64,000 bases of DNA from Alphaproteobacteria bacterium (GCA_016861165.1 BOKV01000016.1:38641-102640), one strand, 5' to 3'; positions 30,324 through 39,604 are shown, numbered from the stretch's first letter. Program-made: numbers and translations. Notes: generated by a model from the sequence alone, not told the origin.

Positions 30324-30365
30324 ACGCCCGTTGCGCCGGTGCGGCATCCGGCGCAAGAAGGCTGC

Positions 30366-31118
30366 ATGGACGCAACCACCCGGACGCGGCTCGACCGCCT
30401 GCTGGTCGCAACCGGCCGTTACGCGACACGCTCGCGGGCGGCAGACGCGATCCGGCGCGGCTGTGTGCGCGTCAACGGTGTCGCCGCGTCGCAGCCGTCG
30501 CGGCCGGTCTCGCCCGCCGACGCCATTGACATCGACGACGCGGCGGCCCGCTACGTGTCGCGGGCGGCGCTGAAGCTCAGGGCCGGACTGGCGGCAACCG
30601 GCTTCGACCCGTCCGGCCGGGTGGCGCTCGATCTCGGCGCCTCGACCGGTGGCTTCACCCAGGTGCTGCTCGAAGCCGGCGCGAGGCGCGTCATCGCCGT
30701 CGATGTCGGTCACGACCAGATGGACGTCGCGGTCGCCAACGACCCGCGCGTGAACCGGTTCGACGGCGTCAACGCCCGCGACCTGACGGCCGACATCGTC
30801 GGGACGGAGCCGATCGGCTTCATCGCGAGCGACATGAGCTTCATCTCGCTGAAGCTCGCCCTGCCGAAAGCGCTGGAACTGGCCGCGCGCGGCGCTCTCG
30901 GCATCTTCCTGATCAAACCGCAGTTCGAGGTCGGGCGCGGCAAGCTCGGCAAGGGTGGCATCGTGCGCGACACCGCGCTCGGCGCAAAGGTGGCGCGCGA
31001 GGTGGCCGAATGGATCGGCCGGCAGCCTGGCTGGCGGCTCACCCATTTTCTCCCCTCGCCGGTCGAAGGCGCCGACGGCAACCGGGAATACCTGGCCGCC
31101 GGAGTGAAGGACGTGTGA
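30366..31118 (+). CDS. tlyA: TlyA-family rRNA 2'-O-methyltransferase
   Basis: A 250-residue protein. The N-terminal S4 RNA-binding domain (RLDRLLVATGRYATRSRAADAIRRGCVRVNG) is followed by an FtsJ-like methyltransferase domain with the SAM motif VALDLGASTGGFTQVLLEAGA and the catalytic region IASDMSFISLKLALPKAL. It is also known as a hemolysin A homologue; mycobacterial TlyA methylates cytidines in 16S and 23S rRNA. Its stop overlaps the GTG start of the next RNA methyltransferase, coupling the two genes. Confidence 0.93.
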   Translation: MDATTRTRLDRLLVATGRYATRSRAADAIRRGCVRVNGVAASQPSRPVSPADAIDIDDAAARYVSRAALKLRAGLAATGFDPSGRVALDLGASTGGFTQVLLEAGARRVIAVDVGHDQMDVAVANDPRVNRFDGVNARDLTADIVGTEPIGFIASDMSFISLKLALPKALELAARGALGIFLIKPQFEVGRGKLGKGGIVRDTALGAKVAREVAEWIGRQPGWRLTHFLPSPVEGADGNREYLAAGVKDV

Positions 31119-32344
31119 GCGAAACGCTTGTCATCGACCGGCTTGGCCACCGGGGCGACGGCATCGCAATGACCGGTGCCGGTCCCGTCTACGTGCCGTT
31201 CGCCCTGCCCGGCGAGCGCGTGACCGTCGCAGGCAGCGGCGAGCGGCGCCGGATCGAGGCCGTGCTGGAGCCGTCGGCGCTGCGGCGCCAGCCGCTCTGC
31301 CGCCACTTCGGCCGATGCGGCGGCTGCCAACTCCAGCACCTGGAGGCGGGTGCCTACCATGACTGGAAGCGCGGGCTGGTCGTCTCGGCGCTGGCGCGGA
31401 TGGGGATCGAGACCAAGGTCCGGCCGCTCCTCGGCTTTCCCGCGGCCTCGCGCCGGCGCGCCGTCTTCATCGCGCTGGCAACGGCGCGCGGCCCGGTGCT
31501 GGGCTTTGCCGAGCGCCGATCGGACACGGTTGTCGACATCGCCGAATGCCCGGTGCTGGTGGCGCCGATTGCCGACCGGCTTGCCGGCTTGCGCGCCCTG
31601 GCCGGCCACCTGGCGCCGCGCCGCGGCCAGCTGAAGCTCACGGTGCTCGCCTGCGCTGGCGGGCTCGACGTGGCGGCGACGGCCGAGGCCGCCATTGCCG
31701 ACAAGGCGATCGGCCAGGCGATCGCCGCCGCCGGCGCGGCTGGGCTGGCGCGCCTGTCGCTCGACGGCGAGGTGCTGGCGCAGTTCCGCCGGCCGTCTAT
31801 TGCCGTCGGCATCGCCGAAGTGACGCCGCCGCCCGGCGTCTTCGCCCAGGCGGTGGCGGCGGCCGAGGCAGCGATGGCGGCGCTGGTGACCGCCCATCTC
31901 GGCGGCTGCCGGCGCGTCGCCGACCTGTTCTGCGGCTTCGGCGCCTTTGCGCTGCGCCTGGCCGAGGCAAGCGAGGTGCGCGCCGCCGACAGCGACGCCG
32001 CTGCGCTCGCCGCCCTCGACCATGCCTGGCGGGCGACCGGCGGCCGGCTGAAGCGGCTGACCGCCGAGCGCCGCGACCTCCGGCGCCGGCCGTTGCTCGC
32101 TGCCGAACTGGCGGGCTGCGATGGCATCGTCTTCGACCCGCCCCGTGCCGGCGCCGAGGCCCAGGCACGCGAACTCGCCGCCTCGGGCGCCGGCCGCATA
32201 GCGGCAATATCATGCAACCCGGCCACGCTGGCACGCGATTTGCGCGTTCTCCTCGACGGCGGGTTCCGGCTCGCCTCGGTGACGCCGATCGACCAGTTCG
32301 CATTTACGCCGCATGTCGAAGCGGTGGCGCTGCTCGAGCGGTAG
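31115..32344 (+). CDS. RlmD/TrmA-type RNA (uracil-5)-methyltransferase
   Basis: A 409-residue m5U methyltransferase. An N-terminal TRAM-like domain (IDRLGHRGDGIAMTGAGPVYVPFALPGERV) is followed by the iron-sulfur motif CRHFGRCGGCQL. The SAM domain contains VADLFCGFGAFALRL, the catalytic motif FDPPRAGAEAQ and the nucleophile loop ISCNPATLARDL. The GTG start (VSETLVIDRL) overlaps the tlyA stop as GTGA. Whether it modifies 23S rRNA or tRNA cannot be told. A dispersed repeat begins two bases after its stop. Confidence 0.92.
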   Translation: MSETLVIDRLGHRGDGIAMTGAGPVYVPFALPGERVTVAGSGERRRIEAVLEPSALRRQPLCRHFGRCGGCQLQHLEAGAYHDWKRGLVVSALARMGIETKVRPLLGFPAASRRRAVFIALATARGPVLGFAERRSDTVVDIAECPVLVAPIADRLAGLRALAGHLAPRRGQLKLTVLACAGGLDVAATAEAAIADKAIGQAIAAAGAAGLARLSLDGEVLAQFRRPSIAVGIAEVTPPPGVFAQAVAAAEAAMAALVTAHLGGCRRVADLFCGFGAFALRLAEASEVRAADSDAAALAALDHAWRATGGRLKRLTAERRDLRRRPLLAAELAGCDGIVFDPPRAGAEAQARELAASGAGRIAAISCNPATLARDLRVLLDGGFRLASVTPIDQFAFTPHVEAVALLER

Positions 32345-32345
32345 A

Positions 32346-32408
32346 GTATCCGTTTGTTTTGTCGCATCATCTTGTCCGCCTCGCGTTTCCGCTCAGCGGG
32401 ATGAGGCT
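32346..32408 (-). repeat. Dispersed repeat, copy 3 (partial)
   Basis: On the minus strand this reads AGCCTCATCCCGCTGAGCGG through GACAAAACAAACGGATAC and matches the first 63 bases of copies 1 and 2. The hairpin section is missing, because the RlmD-like CDS ends at that boundary. It fills the gap between the convergent RlmD-like and enoyl-CoA hydratase genes. Confidence 0.8.
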
Positions 32409-32417
32409 CAGCCTGCC

Positions 32418-33182
32418 TCAGGAGGCCTTGCCGGCACCGCGGTTCATGAACGCCATGAAGGCGGCGCGGGCCTCCTCCGACTTCAGCCGTTCGGCAAACA
32501 GCGTCGCTTCCTCGCGCATGCGGTGGAGGACGTCAGTACGGTCGCCACGGATCAGCCGGCGCGAAATCTCCAGCGCCTCGGGCGGCTTGGCGGCGATCGC
32601 CTGGGCGGCGGCACGGGCGCGCTCCTCAAGTTCGGCGACCGGCACGACATGGCTGACGAAGCCGGCCGCCAGCGCCTCCGCAGCCGACAGCGGCTCGCCC
32701 ATCGCCAAGAGCGCGAAGGCCCGGTGGTGGCCCATCAGCCGCGGCCCGAGCAGGCTGGAGCCCGCCTCAGGCACGATGCCGAGGTCGACGAACGGCGTGC
32801 GGAAGACGCTCGCCTCCGAAGCAACGACATGGTCGCAGTGCATCAGCATGGTGGTGCCCACACCGATGGCGACCCCATCGACGCCGGCGACGACCGGCTT
32901 GGCCGCCATGATGATGCGTTCGAGGAAGTCGAAGACGGCGTTCGAGCCGGGCGCGTTCGACATCGACACCTGCAGAAAATCGGCAATGTCGTTGCCGGCG
33001 CAGAAGGTGCCAGGCACGCCGAGGATCAGCGTGACGCGGATGTCCTTGTGGGCGGCCGCCTTGTCAAGCGCGTTGGCGAGCGCGGCATACATCGCCGCGG
33101 TGAGCGCGTTCTTCTTCTCCGGCCGGTTGATGCGCACGGTCAGCACGCCGCGCTCGGCGCTGGTCAGAACATGCTCGTCCAT
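32418..33182 (-). CDS. Enoyl-CoA hydratase/isomerase family protein
   Basis: A 254-residue crotonase-fold protein. The oxyanion-hole segments are ALILGVPGTFCAGND-like (GVPGTFCAGNDIADF) and KPVVAGVDGVAIGVGTTMLMHCDHVVA. FRTPFVDLGIVPEAGSS holds the position of one catalytic glutamate. It probably acts in fatty-acid or branched-chain acyl-CoA breakdown together with the upstream acyl-CoA dehydrogenase, 23 bases away on the same strand. ATG 33182 (MDEHVLTSAERGVLTV) is preferred over the Arg-rich extension. Confidence 0.92.
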   Translation of the reverse strand: MDEHVLTSAERGVLTVRINRPEKKNALTAAMYAALANALDKAAAHKDIRVTLILGVPGTFCAGNDIADFLQVSMSNAPGSNAVFDFLERIIMAAKPVVAGVDGVAIGVGTTMLMHCDHVVASEASVFRTPFVDLGIVPEAGSSLLGPRLMGHHRAFALLAMGEPLSAAEALAAGFVSHVVPVAELEERARAAAQAIAAKPPEALEISRRLIRGDRTDVLHRMREEATLFAERLKSEEARAAFMAFMNRGAGKAS

Positions 33183-33205
33183 GGCTCGTCTCCTTCGATC
33201 GCCGC

Positions 33206-34993
33206 TCAGGCCATGGCCAGCAGGGCGCGGGCGGCGGCGAGGCTGCCGGCGCCGCCGGTGACGCGGGCGCGCAAGGCGGCGCATTCGGGCAGGAAGTTCT
33301 CGGCGAAGAAGCGGGCGAGCGCCGCCCGGCCGTCCTCCGCGTCGGCGAGGCCGGCCTTGGCCAGATAGGCCGCGCCGGCGGCAAGGCCGAACTGGCGCAG
33401 GAACGGTGAGGCGCCCGCGAGCGCCTCGTCGACGCGACCCTCCGCCTGGGCCCGCAGCAGCCAGTCGGCAGCGGCGGCGACATCGTCGAGAGCCGCCTCG
33501 AGGAGCGCAGCCGTATCGCCGAAGCCCGCGCGGTTGGCGCCGCGCAGCTGGGTGGCGATCTGGCGCAGTTCGCCCAGATAGGCCCTGACCGCTTCGCCGC
33601 CCGACAGCGGCAGCTTGCGGGTGACGAGATCGATCGCCTGGATGCCGTTGGTGCCCTCGTAGATGGGGTTGATGCGGGCGTCGCGCAGATACTGCGCCGC
33701 GCCGGTTTCCTCGATGAAGCCCATGCCGCCATACACCTGGACACCGAGCGAGGCGACCTCGACGCCGATGTCGGTGGAGAATGCCTTGGCGATCGGCGTG
33801 AGCAGGCCGGCCCGCTCGCTCCAGCGCCCGGCATCCTCGCCGGCGCCGAGGCGGGCCATGTCGATGGCGTGGGCACAGGCATAGCAGATGGCCCGCGCCG
33901 CCTGCACATGGCCCTTCATGGTCGCCAGCATGCGGGCGACATCAGGATGGGCGATGATCGGGCTCATGTCAGCGCCCCTGTGGCCCGGCGCCCTGCCCTG
34001 CCTGCGCTCATGGGCGTAGCCAAGCGCGTGCTGGTAGGCGGCCTCGGCGATGGCCACGCCCTGGACGCCGACATTGAGGCGGGCGTTGTTCATCATGGTG
34101 AACATGCAGGCCAGCCCGCGATTCTCTTCGCCGATCAGATAGCCGACGGCGCCCGGCTCGCCGCTTTCTGGATCTCTGACATAGCCGTCGCCATAGATCA
34201 TCACGCAGGTCGGCGAGGCGTGGATGCCGAGCTTCTCTTCCAGGCTCTGGCAAAACACGTCATTGCGCCGCCCCAGCGAACCGTCGGCGTTGACCAGGAA
34301 TTTTGGCACCAGGAACAGCGAGATGCCTTTCGTGCCGGGTGGCGCGTCGGGCAGGCGGGCGAGCACCAGATGGCAGATATTGTCGGTGAGGTCGTGCTCG
34401 CCATAGGTGATGAATATCTTGGTGCCGAAGATGCGGTAGGTGCCGTCCGGCGCACGCTCGGCGCGCGTCCTCAGCGCCGCGAGATCGGAGCCGGCCTGCG
34501 GCTCGGTCAGGTTCATCGTGCCCATCCACGCGCCCGAGACGAGCTTGCCGAGGAACCGTGCCTTCAATTCGTCCGAGCCGTGCCTGGCGAGCGCCTCGAC
34601 GGCACCGATCGTCAGCAGCGGCCCGAGACCAAACGCCATCGCCGCCGAGTTCCACATCTCCGAGGCGGCGACCGCCAGCATCACCGGCAGGCCCTGTCCG
34701 CCATGTTCCGGCGGCCCGGCGATGGCGTTCCAGCCGCCCTCGATCCAGCGTCGGTAGGTCTCCCTCCAGCCGGGCGGCGTGGTCACCTGCCCGTCGGCGA
34801 GCCGGGAGCCGTGAACATCGCCCACCCGGTTGAGCGGTGCGATCTCCTCGGAGGCGAAGCGGCCGGCCTCTTCCAGCACGGCGTCGACCAGGTCCTCGCT
34901 GAGGTCGCCAAACGTGCCCTCCGCCAGCGCCGGGCCGAGGCCGGCGACATGCCTGAGCGTGAAGGCGATCTCCGACACCGGAGCGCGGTACAT
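33206..34993 (-). CDS. Acyl-CoA dehydrogenase
   Basis: A 595-residue long-form acyl-CoA dehydrogenase. It has an N-terminal MYRAPVSEIAFTLRHVAGL, the FAD/substrate segment GTMNLTEPQAGSDLAALRTRA, and the catalytic base region INPIYEGTNGIQAIDLVTRKL. The length and N-terminus fit the group annotated as DmdC-like or FadE-like dehydrogenases with an extra C-terminal domain; the acyl-chain preference is unknown. ATG 34993 follows GGGAGGACCGC. It is the first gene of a two-gene unit with the enoyl-CoA hydratase, downstream of a probable regulatory palindrome. Confidence 0.93.
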   Translation of the reverse strand: MYRAPVSEIAFTLRHVAGLGPALAEGTFGDLSEDLVDAVLEEAGRFASEEIAPLNRVGDVHGSRLADGQVTTPPGWRETYRRWIEGGWNAIAGPPEHGGQGLPVMLAVAASEMWNSAAMAFGLGPLLTIGAVEALARHGSDELKARFLGKLVSGAWMGTMNLTEPQAGSDLAALRTRAERAPDGTYRIFGTKIFITYGEHDLTDNICHLVLARLPDAPPGTKGISLFLVPKFLVNADGSLGRRNDVFCQSLEEKLGIHASPTCVMIYGDGYVRDPESGEPGAVGYLIGEENRGLACMFTMMNNARLNVGVQGVAIAEAAYQHALGYAHERRQGRAPGHRGADMSPIIAHPDVARMLATMKGHVQAARAICYACAHAIDMARLGAGEDAGRWSERAGLLTPIAKAFSTDIGVEVASLGVQVYGGMGFIEETGAAQYLRDARINPIYEGTNGIQAIDLVTRKLPLSGGEAVRAYLGELRQIATQLRGANRAGFGDTAALLEAALDDVAAAADWLLRAQAEGRVDEALAGASPFLRQFGLAAGAAYLAKAGLADAEDGRAALARFFAENFLPECAALRARVTGGAGSLAAARALLAMA

Positions 34994-35056
34994 GCGGTCC
35001 TCCCTGTCCAATCGGGCCGGCGTGGCCCACGCGACGCGCGGCTGCCTTAATTTCTT

Positions 35057-35072
35057 TTTACGTAAACGTCAA
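35057..35072 (-). promoter_or_regulatory. Inverted repeat upstream of the acyl-CoA dehydrogenase
   Basis: TTTACGT-AA-ACGTCAA is an inverted repeat 63 bases before the dehydrogenase start, and it contains the perfect palindrome TTTACGTAAA. On the minus strand it begins TTGACG, which could double as a -35. It resembles the boxes I remember for LiuR-type MerR regulators of branched-chain acyl-CoA genes; that link is from memory. Confidence 0.5.
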
Positions 35073-35219
35073 TCCTTGGACGCTGCCGGTGAGACGGCCT
35101 TGTGCCGCGATAGACGTCGACTGTTGCAGCAATTTTGCCGGGAGAAAAGCCGGCGCACGCTTGCGGCCAAACACCCGCCCGCTCTATAGCCGGTCATCGT
35201 CCACCGCCGACCGGCGCCA

Positions 35220-36203
35220 ATGGTCACCGTCGTCGACATCAACACCGAGCCCGAAAGCGCCGCGCGCGCTGTCGCCGCGCTGGAACGCGGCGAGTGCGTG
35301 GCGATGCCGACCGAGACCGTGTACGGCCTCGCCGCCGACGCCACCAACGGCCGGGCCGTTGCCCGAATTTTCGAGATGAAGGGGCGGCCGCGCTTCAACC
35401 CGCTGATCGCCCATGTCGCCAGCCTCGACATGGCCGAAGCGCATGGCACTTTCGACGAACGCGCCATGCGGCTGGCCGCCGCCTTCTGGCCCGGGCCGTT
35501 GACGCTGGTCGTGGCCAAGCGGCCCGACAGCGCCATCCACGACCTCGTCACCGCCGGCCTCGACACGGTGGCGCTGCGCATGCCGGTGGGCATCACCCAC
35601 GACATCATCGCCGATTTCGGCCGGCCGGTCGCCGCGCCAAGCGCCAATCGCTCGGGGCGGGTTTCGCCGACCACGGCTGCCCATGTCGCCGGGGAGTTCG
35701 CCGACAGCGACCTCCTCATCCTTGACGGCGGGCCGTGCCGGGTCGGCATCGAATCGACCATCGTCCGTGTTGCCCCGGACCGGCTGACGCTGCTGCGTCC
35801 CGGCGCGGTGACCGCCGAGGAACTGGCCGCGGCGAGCGGCGCCAGGGTGGAGATGGCCGGTCCCGGTGCCGCCGTCGCCGCGCCCGGCATGCTGGCCAGC
35901 CACTACGCGCCGCGCGCCCGCCTGCGCCTCGATGTCGAAGACTGCCCGGACGGCGCGGCGCTTATCGCCTTCGGCGACGGCCACGGCCGGAGGCGGAACG
36001 GCGCGGCCAGCGTGCTCAACCTGTCGCCCGCCGGCGATCTGCGCGAGGCGGCAGCCAACCTCTACGCCCACATCAAGGCGCTCGACGCCGCCGGAGCCCG
36101 GCTGATCTGCGTCGAGCCGATCCCGCAGGCCGGCATCGGCGCGGCGATCAATGACCGATTGCGGCGCGCCGCCGCACCGAGGGACTGCGATGAACGTGCC
36201 TGA
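35220..36203 (+). CDS. tsaC: L-threonylcarbamoyladenylate synthase (Sua5 type)
   Basis: A 327-residue enzyme that makes threonylcarbamoyl-AMP for the t6A37 modification of tRNA. The YrdC domain shows GECVAMPTETVYGLAADATN, IFEMKGRPRFNPLIAHV, FWPGPLTLVV and PVAAPSANRSGRVSPT. The C-terminal Sua5 domain follows the linker APGMLASHYAPRARLRL. The long two-domain form is Sua5/TsaC2 rather than the short TsaC. It is divergent from the acyl-CoA dehydrogenase and overlaps the next gene by 14 bases. Confidence 0.95.
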   Translation: MVTVVDINTEPESAARAVAALERGECVAMPTETVYGLAADATNGRAVARIFEMKGRPRFNPLIAHVASLDMAEAHGTFDERAMRLAAAFWPGPLTLVVAKRPDSAIHDLVTAGLDTVALRMPVGITHDIIADFGRPVAAPSANRSGRVSPTTAAHVAGEFADSDLLILDGGPCRVGIESTIVRVAPDRLTLLRPGAVTAEELAAASGARVEMAGPGAAVAAPGMLASHYAPRARLRLDVEDCPDGAALIAFGDGHGRRRNGAASVLNLSPAGDLREAAANLYAHIKALDAAGARLICVEPIPQAGIGAAINDRLRRAAAPRDCDERA

Positions 36204-37611
36204 CGCCGACCTGCTGTCGCGCTTCGCGGCCATTGTCGGAACCGCCAACGCGGTTTTTCCCGGCGACCGCGACCTGTCGCGCTACACGGACGAGAACCGG
36301 CGCATCTATCGCGGCCGCACGCCCTTGGTGCTGCGTCCGGGCTCGACCGGGGAGGTGGCACGGATCCTGGGCCTCGCCAGTGCGACGCGCACAGCGATCG
36401 TGCCGCAGGGCGGCCACACCGGGCATGTGGCCGGCGCCGTGCCGGACGAGAGCGGCAGCCAGATCGTCGTCTCGCTCGAACGGATGACGCGGGCCCGCGA
36501 CATCGATCTCGCCGGCAACACCATGACAGTGGAGGCCGGCATGGTGCTGCAGCGCGCCCAGGAGGTCGCCGCCGAGCACGGGCGCATGTTCCCGCTCTCG
36601 CTCGGCAGCCAGGGCTCCTGCCAGATCGGCGGCAATATCTCGACCAATGCCGGCGGTACTGCGGTGCTCGCCTACGGCAACATGCGCGACCTGGTGCTTG
36701 GCCTCGAAGTGGTGCTGCCCTCCGGCGAGGTCTGGGACGGGCTCAGGAAACTGAGGAAGGACAATACCGGCTACGCGCTGAAGCAGCTGTTCATCGGCGC
36801 CGAAGGCACGCTCGGCATCGTCACCGCCGCCGTGCTGAGGCTGTTCGCCATGCCGAAGGGGCGCGAGGTTGCGTGGGCGGGGCTCGCCTCGCCGGCCCAC
36901 GCGCTCGACCTGCTCAATCTGGCGCTCGACGCCGCCGGCCCGTCGCTGACCGCCTTCGAACTGATGGGCCGCACGCCGCTCGACTTCACGCTCGCCGCGG
37001 TGGCCGACGCGCGCGACCCGTTCGACCGGCGCCATCCCTGGCATGTGCTGGCCGAGTTCTCATCGGGGCGATCGGAGGCGGACGCGCGCCAATTGGCCGA
37101 GACCGTGTTCGAAACGGCGCTCGAAAAGGGCATCGTGTCCGATGCCGTGCTGGCCGGCAGTCTGGCACGGGCCCGCGCCCTGTGGAAGCTGCGCGAGGAC
37201 ATGCCGCCGGCGCAGGCGCCGCAGGGCGCCTCGATCAAGCACGACATCGCGGTGCCGGTGCACAGGGTGCCCGAATTCCTGGAAAAGGCCGACGCCATCA
37301 TCGCCGCCGAGCTGCCGGGTGCCCGCGTCTGCGCCTTCGGCCACATGGGCGACGGCAACATCCACTACAACATCTCGCAGCCGGCGGGCGGCGACGCCGC
37401 CGCCTTTCTCGCCCGCCGCCTCGACGTGAACGACAAGGTGCACGCCCTCGTCGTCGCCCTCAACGGCTCGATCTCGGCTGAGCACGGCATCGGCCGGCTG
37501 AAGCGCGACATGCTGGCGGCGGTCAAGTCGCCGTTGGAACTGGCGATGATGCGCTCACTCAAGGCGGCACTCGACCCGAAGGGCATCATGAACCCCGGCA
37601 AGGTGCTTTAA
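36190..37611 (+). CDS. FAD-binding oxidoreductase, GlcD/2-hydroxyglutarate dehydrogenase type
   Basis: A 473-residue flavoprotein of the vanillyl-alcohol oxidase fold. The FAD-binding PCMH domain includes VPQGGHTGHVAGAVP, EHGRMFPLSLGSQGSCQIGGNISTNAGGTAVL and GAEGTLGIVTAAVLRLF. The C-terminal domain contains GHMGDGNIHYNISQP and SISAEHGIGRLKR with the conserved metal or substrate histidines. It oxidises a 2-hydroxy acid such as D-lactate, glycolate or D-2-hydroxyglutarate. ATG 36190 overlaps the upstream gene, so the two are co-transcribed. No glcE or glcF follows. Confidence 0.9.
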   Translation: MNVPDADLLSRFAAIVGTANAVFPGDRDLSRYTDENRRIYRGRTPLVLRPGSTGEVARILGLASATRTAIVPQGGHTGHVAGAVPDESGSQIVVSLERMTRARDIDLAGNTMTVEAGMVLQRAQEVAAEHGRMFPLSLGSQGSCQIGGNISTNAGGTAVLAYGNMRDLVLGLEVVLPSGEVWDGLRKLRKDNTGYALKQLFIGAEGTLGIVTAAVLRLFAMPKGREVAWAGLASPAHALDLLNLALDAAGPSLTAFELMGRTPLDFTLAAVADARDPFDRRHPWHVLAEFSSGRSEADARQLAETVFETALEKGIVSDAVLAGSLARARALWKLREDMPPAQAPQGASIKHDIAVPVHRVPEFLEKADAIIAAELPGARVCAFGHMGDGNIHYNISQPAGGDAAAFLARRLDVNDKVHALVVALNGSISAEHGIGRLKRDMLAAVKSPLELAMMRSLKAALDPKGIMNPGKVL

Positions 37612-37822
37612 GCCTCTGAAAAGATTCGTTTCGCCTTCGTTGCACCGGGCAATGAATCGATAACCACAGATCGGCGAAAGGAAGGATTCACCACCCCCGT
37701 TAAGCGGATCGGCAGACCCGCCTGCTATTGTCCCGCCTGTCACGGCAAGAAACACAACAAAGTTCGTGACGCAGGGAACCCGGCGAAGAACCGGGGCTCT
37801 GAAGAGTGACAGAGAGGCGAAC

Positions 37823-38425
37823 ATGGTCGACAGGGCCAACACCCCGTGCGCGACCGCGCATGGACCGGCGCCGGCGGCGGGAACCCCCCGCCCCGAGCGT
37901 CCCTCCCGGAAGATGCGGCTCGATCCGTTCCGACTGCCGGAAGGCATCCGCTTCGAGCACGACGGGGTCAGCTATACGCTCCACCGCGACGGCGCAGTGC
38001 TGAAGACGCGGCTGGCGGGCAGCCAGCTCGCGCTGTCGATGGCGCTGCCGGCGCGCGCCTTCTCCGGCGTGGCGGCGCGCGCCATCGAGCATGACGACGG
38101 CAGCTACACCGTGTCGCTCGAACTGCTCCACCACGACCCCCGGCTAAGCGTGCCGCTGCTCGTCTCCGACCATCTGGCCGACATCGCCGCCGACTGGCAC
38201 GCCTGGAGCCGGCTGATGCGCCTGCCGATGTTGATCGTCGGCGCCGGCGCGCTCGCCCAGCCCGTGCGCAACGAACTCGGCGCCATCCTGGTCGAGACGC
38301 CGTTCGAGCGCCGCAAGCGCTTTGCCGTCCTGAAGCACCGGCCGTGGTTCCTGCGCCGGCGCAAGCCCGGCGCGATCGGCCCGGTGACACGGATCAGCGG
38401 TGAGGAGCTGATCGCGAGGCGCTAG
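37823..38425 (+). CDS. DUF6101 family protein
   Basis: A 200-residue protein conserved mainly in Hyphomicrobiales. A disordered Pro/Arg-rich N-terminus of about 45 residues precedes the domain MRLDPFRLPEGIRFEHDG, DDGSYTVSLELLHHDPRLSVPLL and FERRKRFAVLKHRPWFLRRRKPG. No enzymatic motif or membrane segment is visible, and the function is unknown. ATG 37823 has GAGAGGCGAAC upstream. The 210 bases before it hold no gene. Confidence 0.82.
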   Translation: MVDRANTPCATAHGPAPAAGTPRPERPSRKMRLDPFRLPEGIRFEHDGVSYTLHRDGAVLKTRLAGSQLALSMALPARAFSGVAARAIEHDDGSYTVSLELLHHDPRLSVPLLVSDHLADIAADWHAWSRLMRLPMLIVGAGALAQPVRNELGAILVETPFERRKRFAVLKHRPWFLRRRKPGAIGPVTRISGEELIARR

Positions 38426-38440
38426 TCTAGTCTGGCCAGG

Positions 38441-39391
38441 CTAGACCGGCACGAAGGCGGCGGCGGCGAGCCCGGCAAAGACGATCCAGCCGAACTGGCT
38501 GTTCGACCTGAACAGCCTCAGGCAGCGCGCCGGATCGGCGATGTCGAGGCTGACGACCTGCCAGGCAAGATGCGCGGCGCCGGCGCCAAGCCCCAGCCAA
38601 CCGAGCCACGAGACGCCGGCCGCCGCCCAGGCGGCGGCGAACAGCGCCAGCGCCAGGCCGTAGAGCACCGCCAGCGCCGCGCGGGTGTGCTCGCCGAACA
38701 ACCGTGCCGTCGACCTGACCCCGACAAGCGCGTCGTCGTCAATGTCCTGGTGGGCGTAGATGGTGTCGTAGCCGATCACCCAGAAGATGCAGCCGGCATA
38801 GAGGAGCAGCGGCGGCCAGCCGAAGCTGCCGACGAGCGCCGGCCAGCCCATCAGCGCGCCCCAGGAGAAGGCGAGGCCGAGGAAGAATTGCGGCCACCAG
38901 GTGACCCGCTTCATGAACGGGTAGATGACGACGGTGGCGAGCGAGGCGAGGCCGAGCAGCACGGTGAGCCGGTTGAACTGCACCAGGACGAGCAGGCCGA
39001 GCGCAAGCTGGGCGGCGAGGAAGACGAGCGCGCCGGTCCGCCTCACCCGGCCCGAAGGCAGCGGCCGCGAGCGGGTGCGCGCCACCCTGGCGTCGATGTC
39101 CTGGTCGACGAGGTCGTTGTAGGTGCAGCCGGCGCCGCGCATGAGCACGGCGCCGGCCATGAACAGCGCCATCAGCCACAGCACCGCTGCGAGCCGCGCC
39201 GGCAGGCTGGCGACCAGCGTGCCCTGGCCCGCCGCCAGCATCAGCGACCACCAGCACGGCCACATCAGCAGCCACCAGCCGATCGGCCGTTCCAGCCGGG
39301 CGAGCTGGGCGTAGGGCCACCAGGCGCGCGGCAGCCAGCGGTGGACCCAATGGGCCTGCACCGCGTCGGCGACCTTGCTGTCCTCGCTCAT
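38441..39391 (-). CDS. ubiA: 4-hydroxybenzoate polyprenyltransferase
   Basis: A 316-residue inner-membrane prenyltransferase that attaches the polyprenyl tail to 4-hydroxybenzoate in ubiquinone synthesis. The two magnesium-diphosphate motifs are CTYNDLVDQDIDARVARTRSRPLPSG and YDTIYAHQDIDDDALVGVRSTARLFG. About eight to nine membrane segments surround them. ATG 39391 (MSEDSKVADAVQAHW) is selected; the longer ORF-track frame is not supported. It is convergent with the DUF6101 gene. Confidence 0.96.
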   Translation of the reverse strand: MSEDSKVADAVQAHWVHRWLPRAWWPYAQLARLERPIGWWLLMWPCWWSLMLAAGQGTLVASLPARLAAVLWLMALFMAGAVLMRGAGCTYNDLVDQDIDARVARTRSRPLPSGRVRRTGALVFLAAQLALGLLVLVQFNRLTVLLGLASLATVVIYPFMKRVTWWPQFFLGLAFSWGALMGWPALVGSFGWPPLLLYAGCIFWVIGYDTIYAHQDIDDDALVGVRSTARLFGEHTRAALAVLYGLALALFAAAWAAAGVSWLGWLGLGAGAAHLAWQVVSLDIADPARCLRLFRSNSQFGWIVFAGLAAAAFVPV

Positions 39392-39604
39392 GGGCGGCGA
39401 CAAACCGCGTTTCGGGCGGAGGGTCAAGTGGTGGCGGTGACCGCCCGGCAACCGCGGGTCGGCTTTCGGCTCACAGGCGAAACGGCCTGGGATCGCATCG
39501 TCAACTGACAAAAGGTGCGGTTTGCACGCCAATGGCTGAACATGGACCGCTTGCAAATCCGAGGCCGCTATCCGCCTCACTGGCAGCCGATCTCGCGCTC
39601 AACA

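Noticed and set aside
37612-37822. Possible terminator and promoter before the DUF6101 gene
   Set aside because: Only short imperfect inverted repeats are present and no convincing hairpin or -35/-10 pair.
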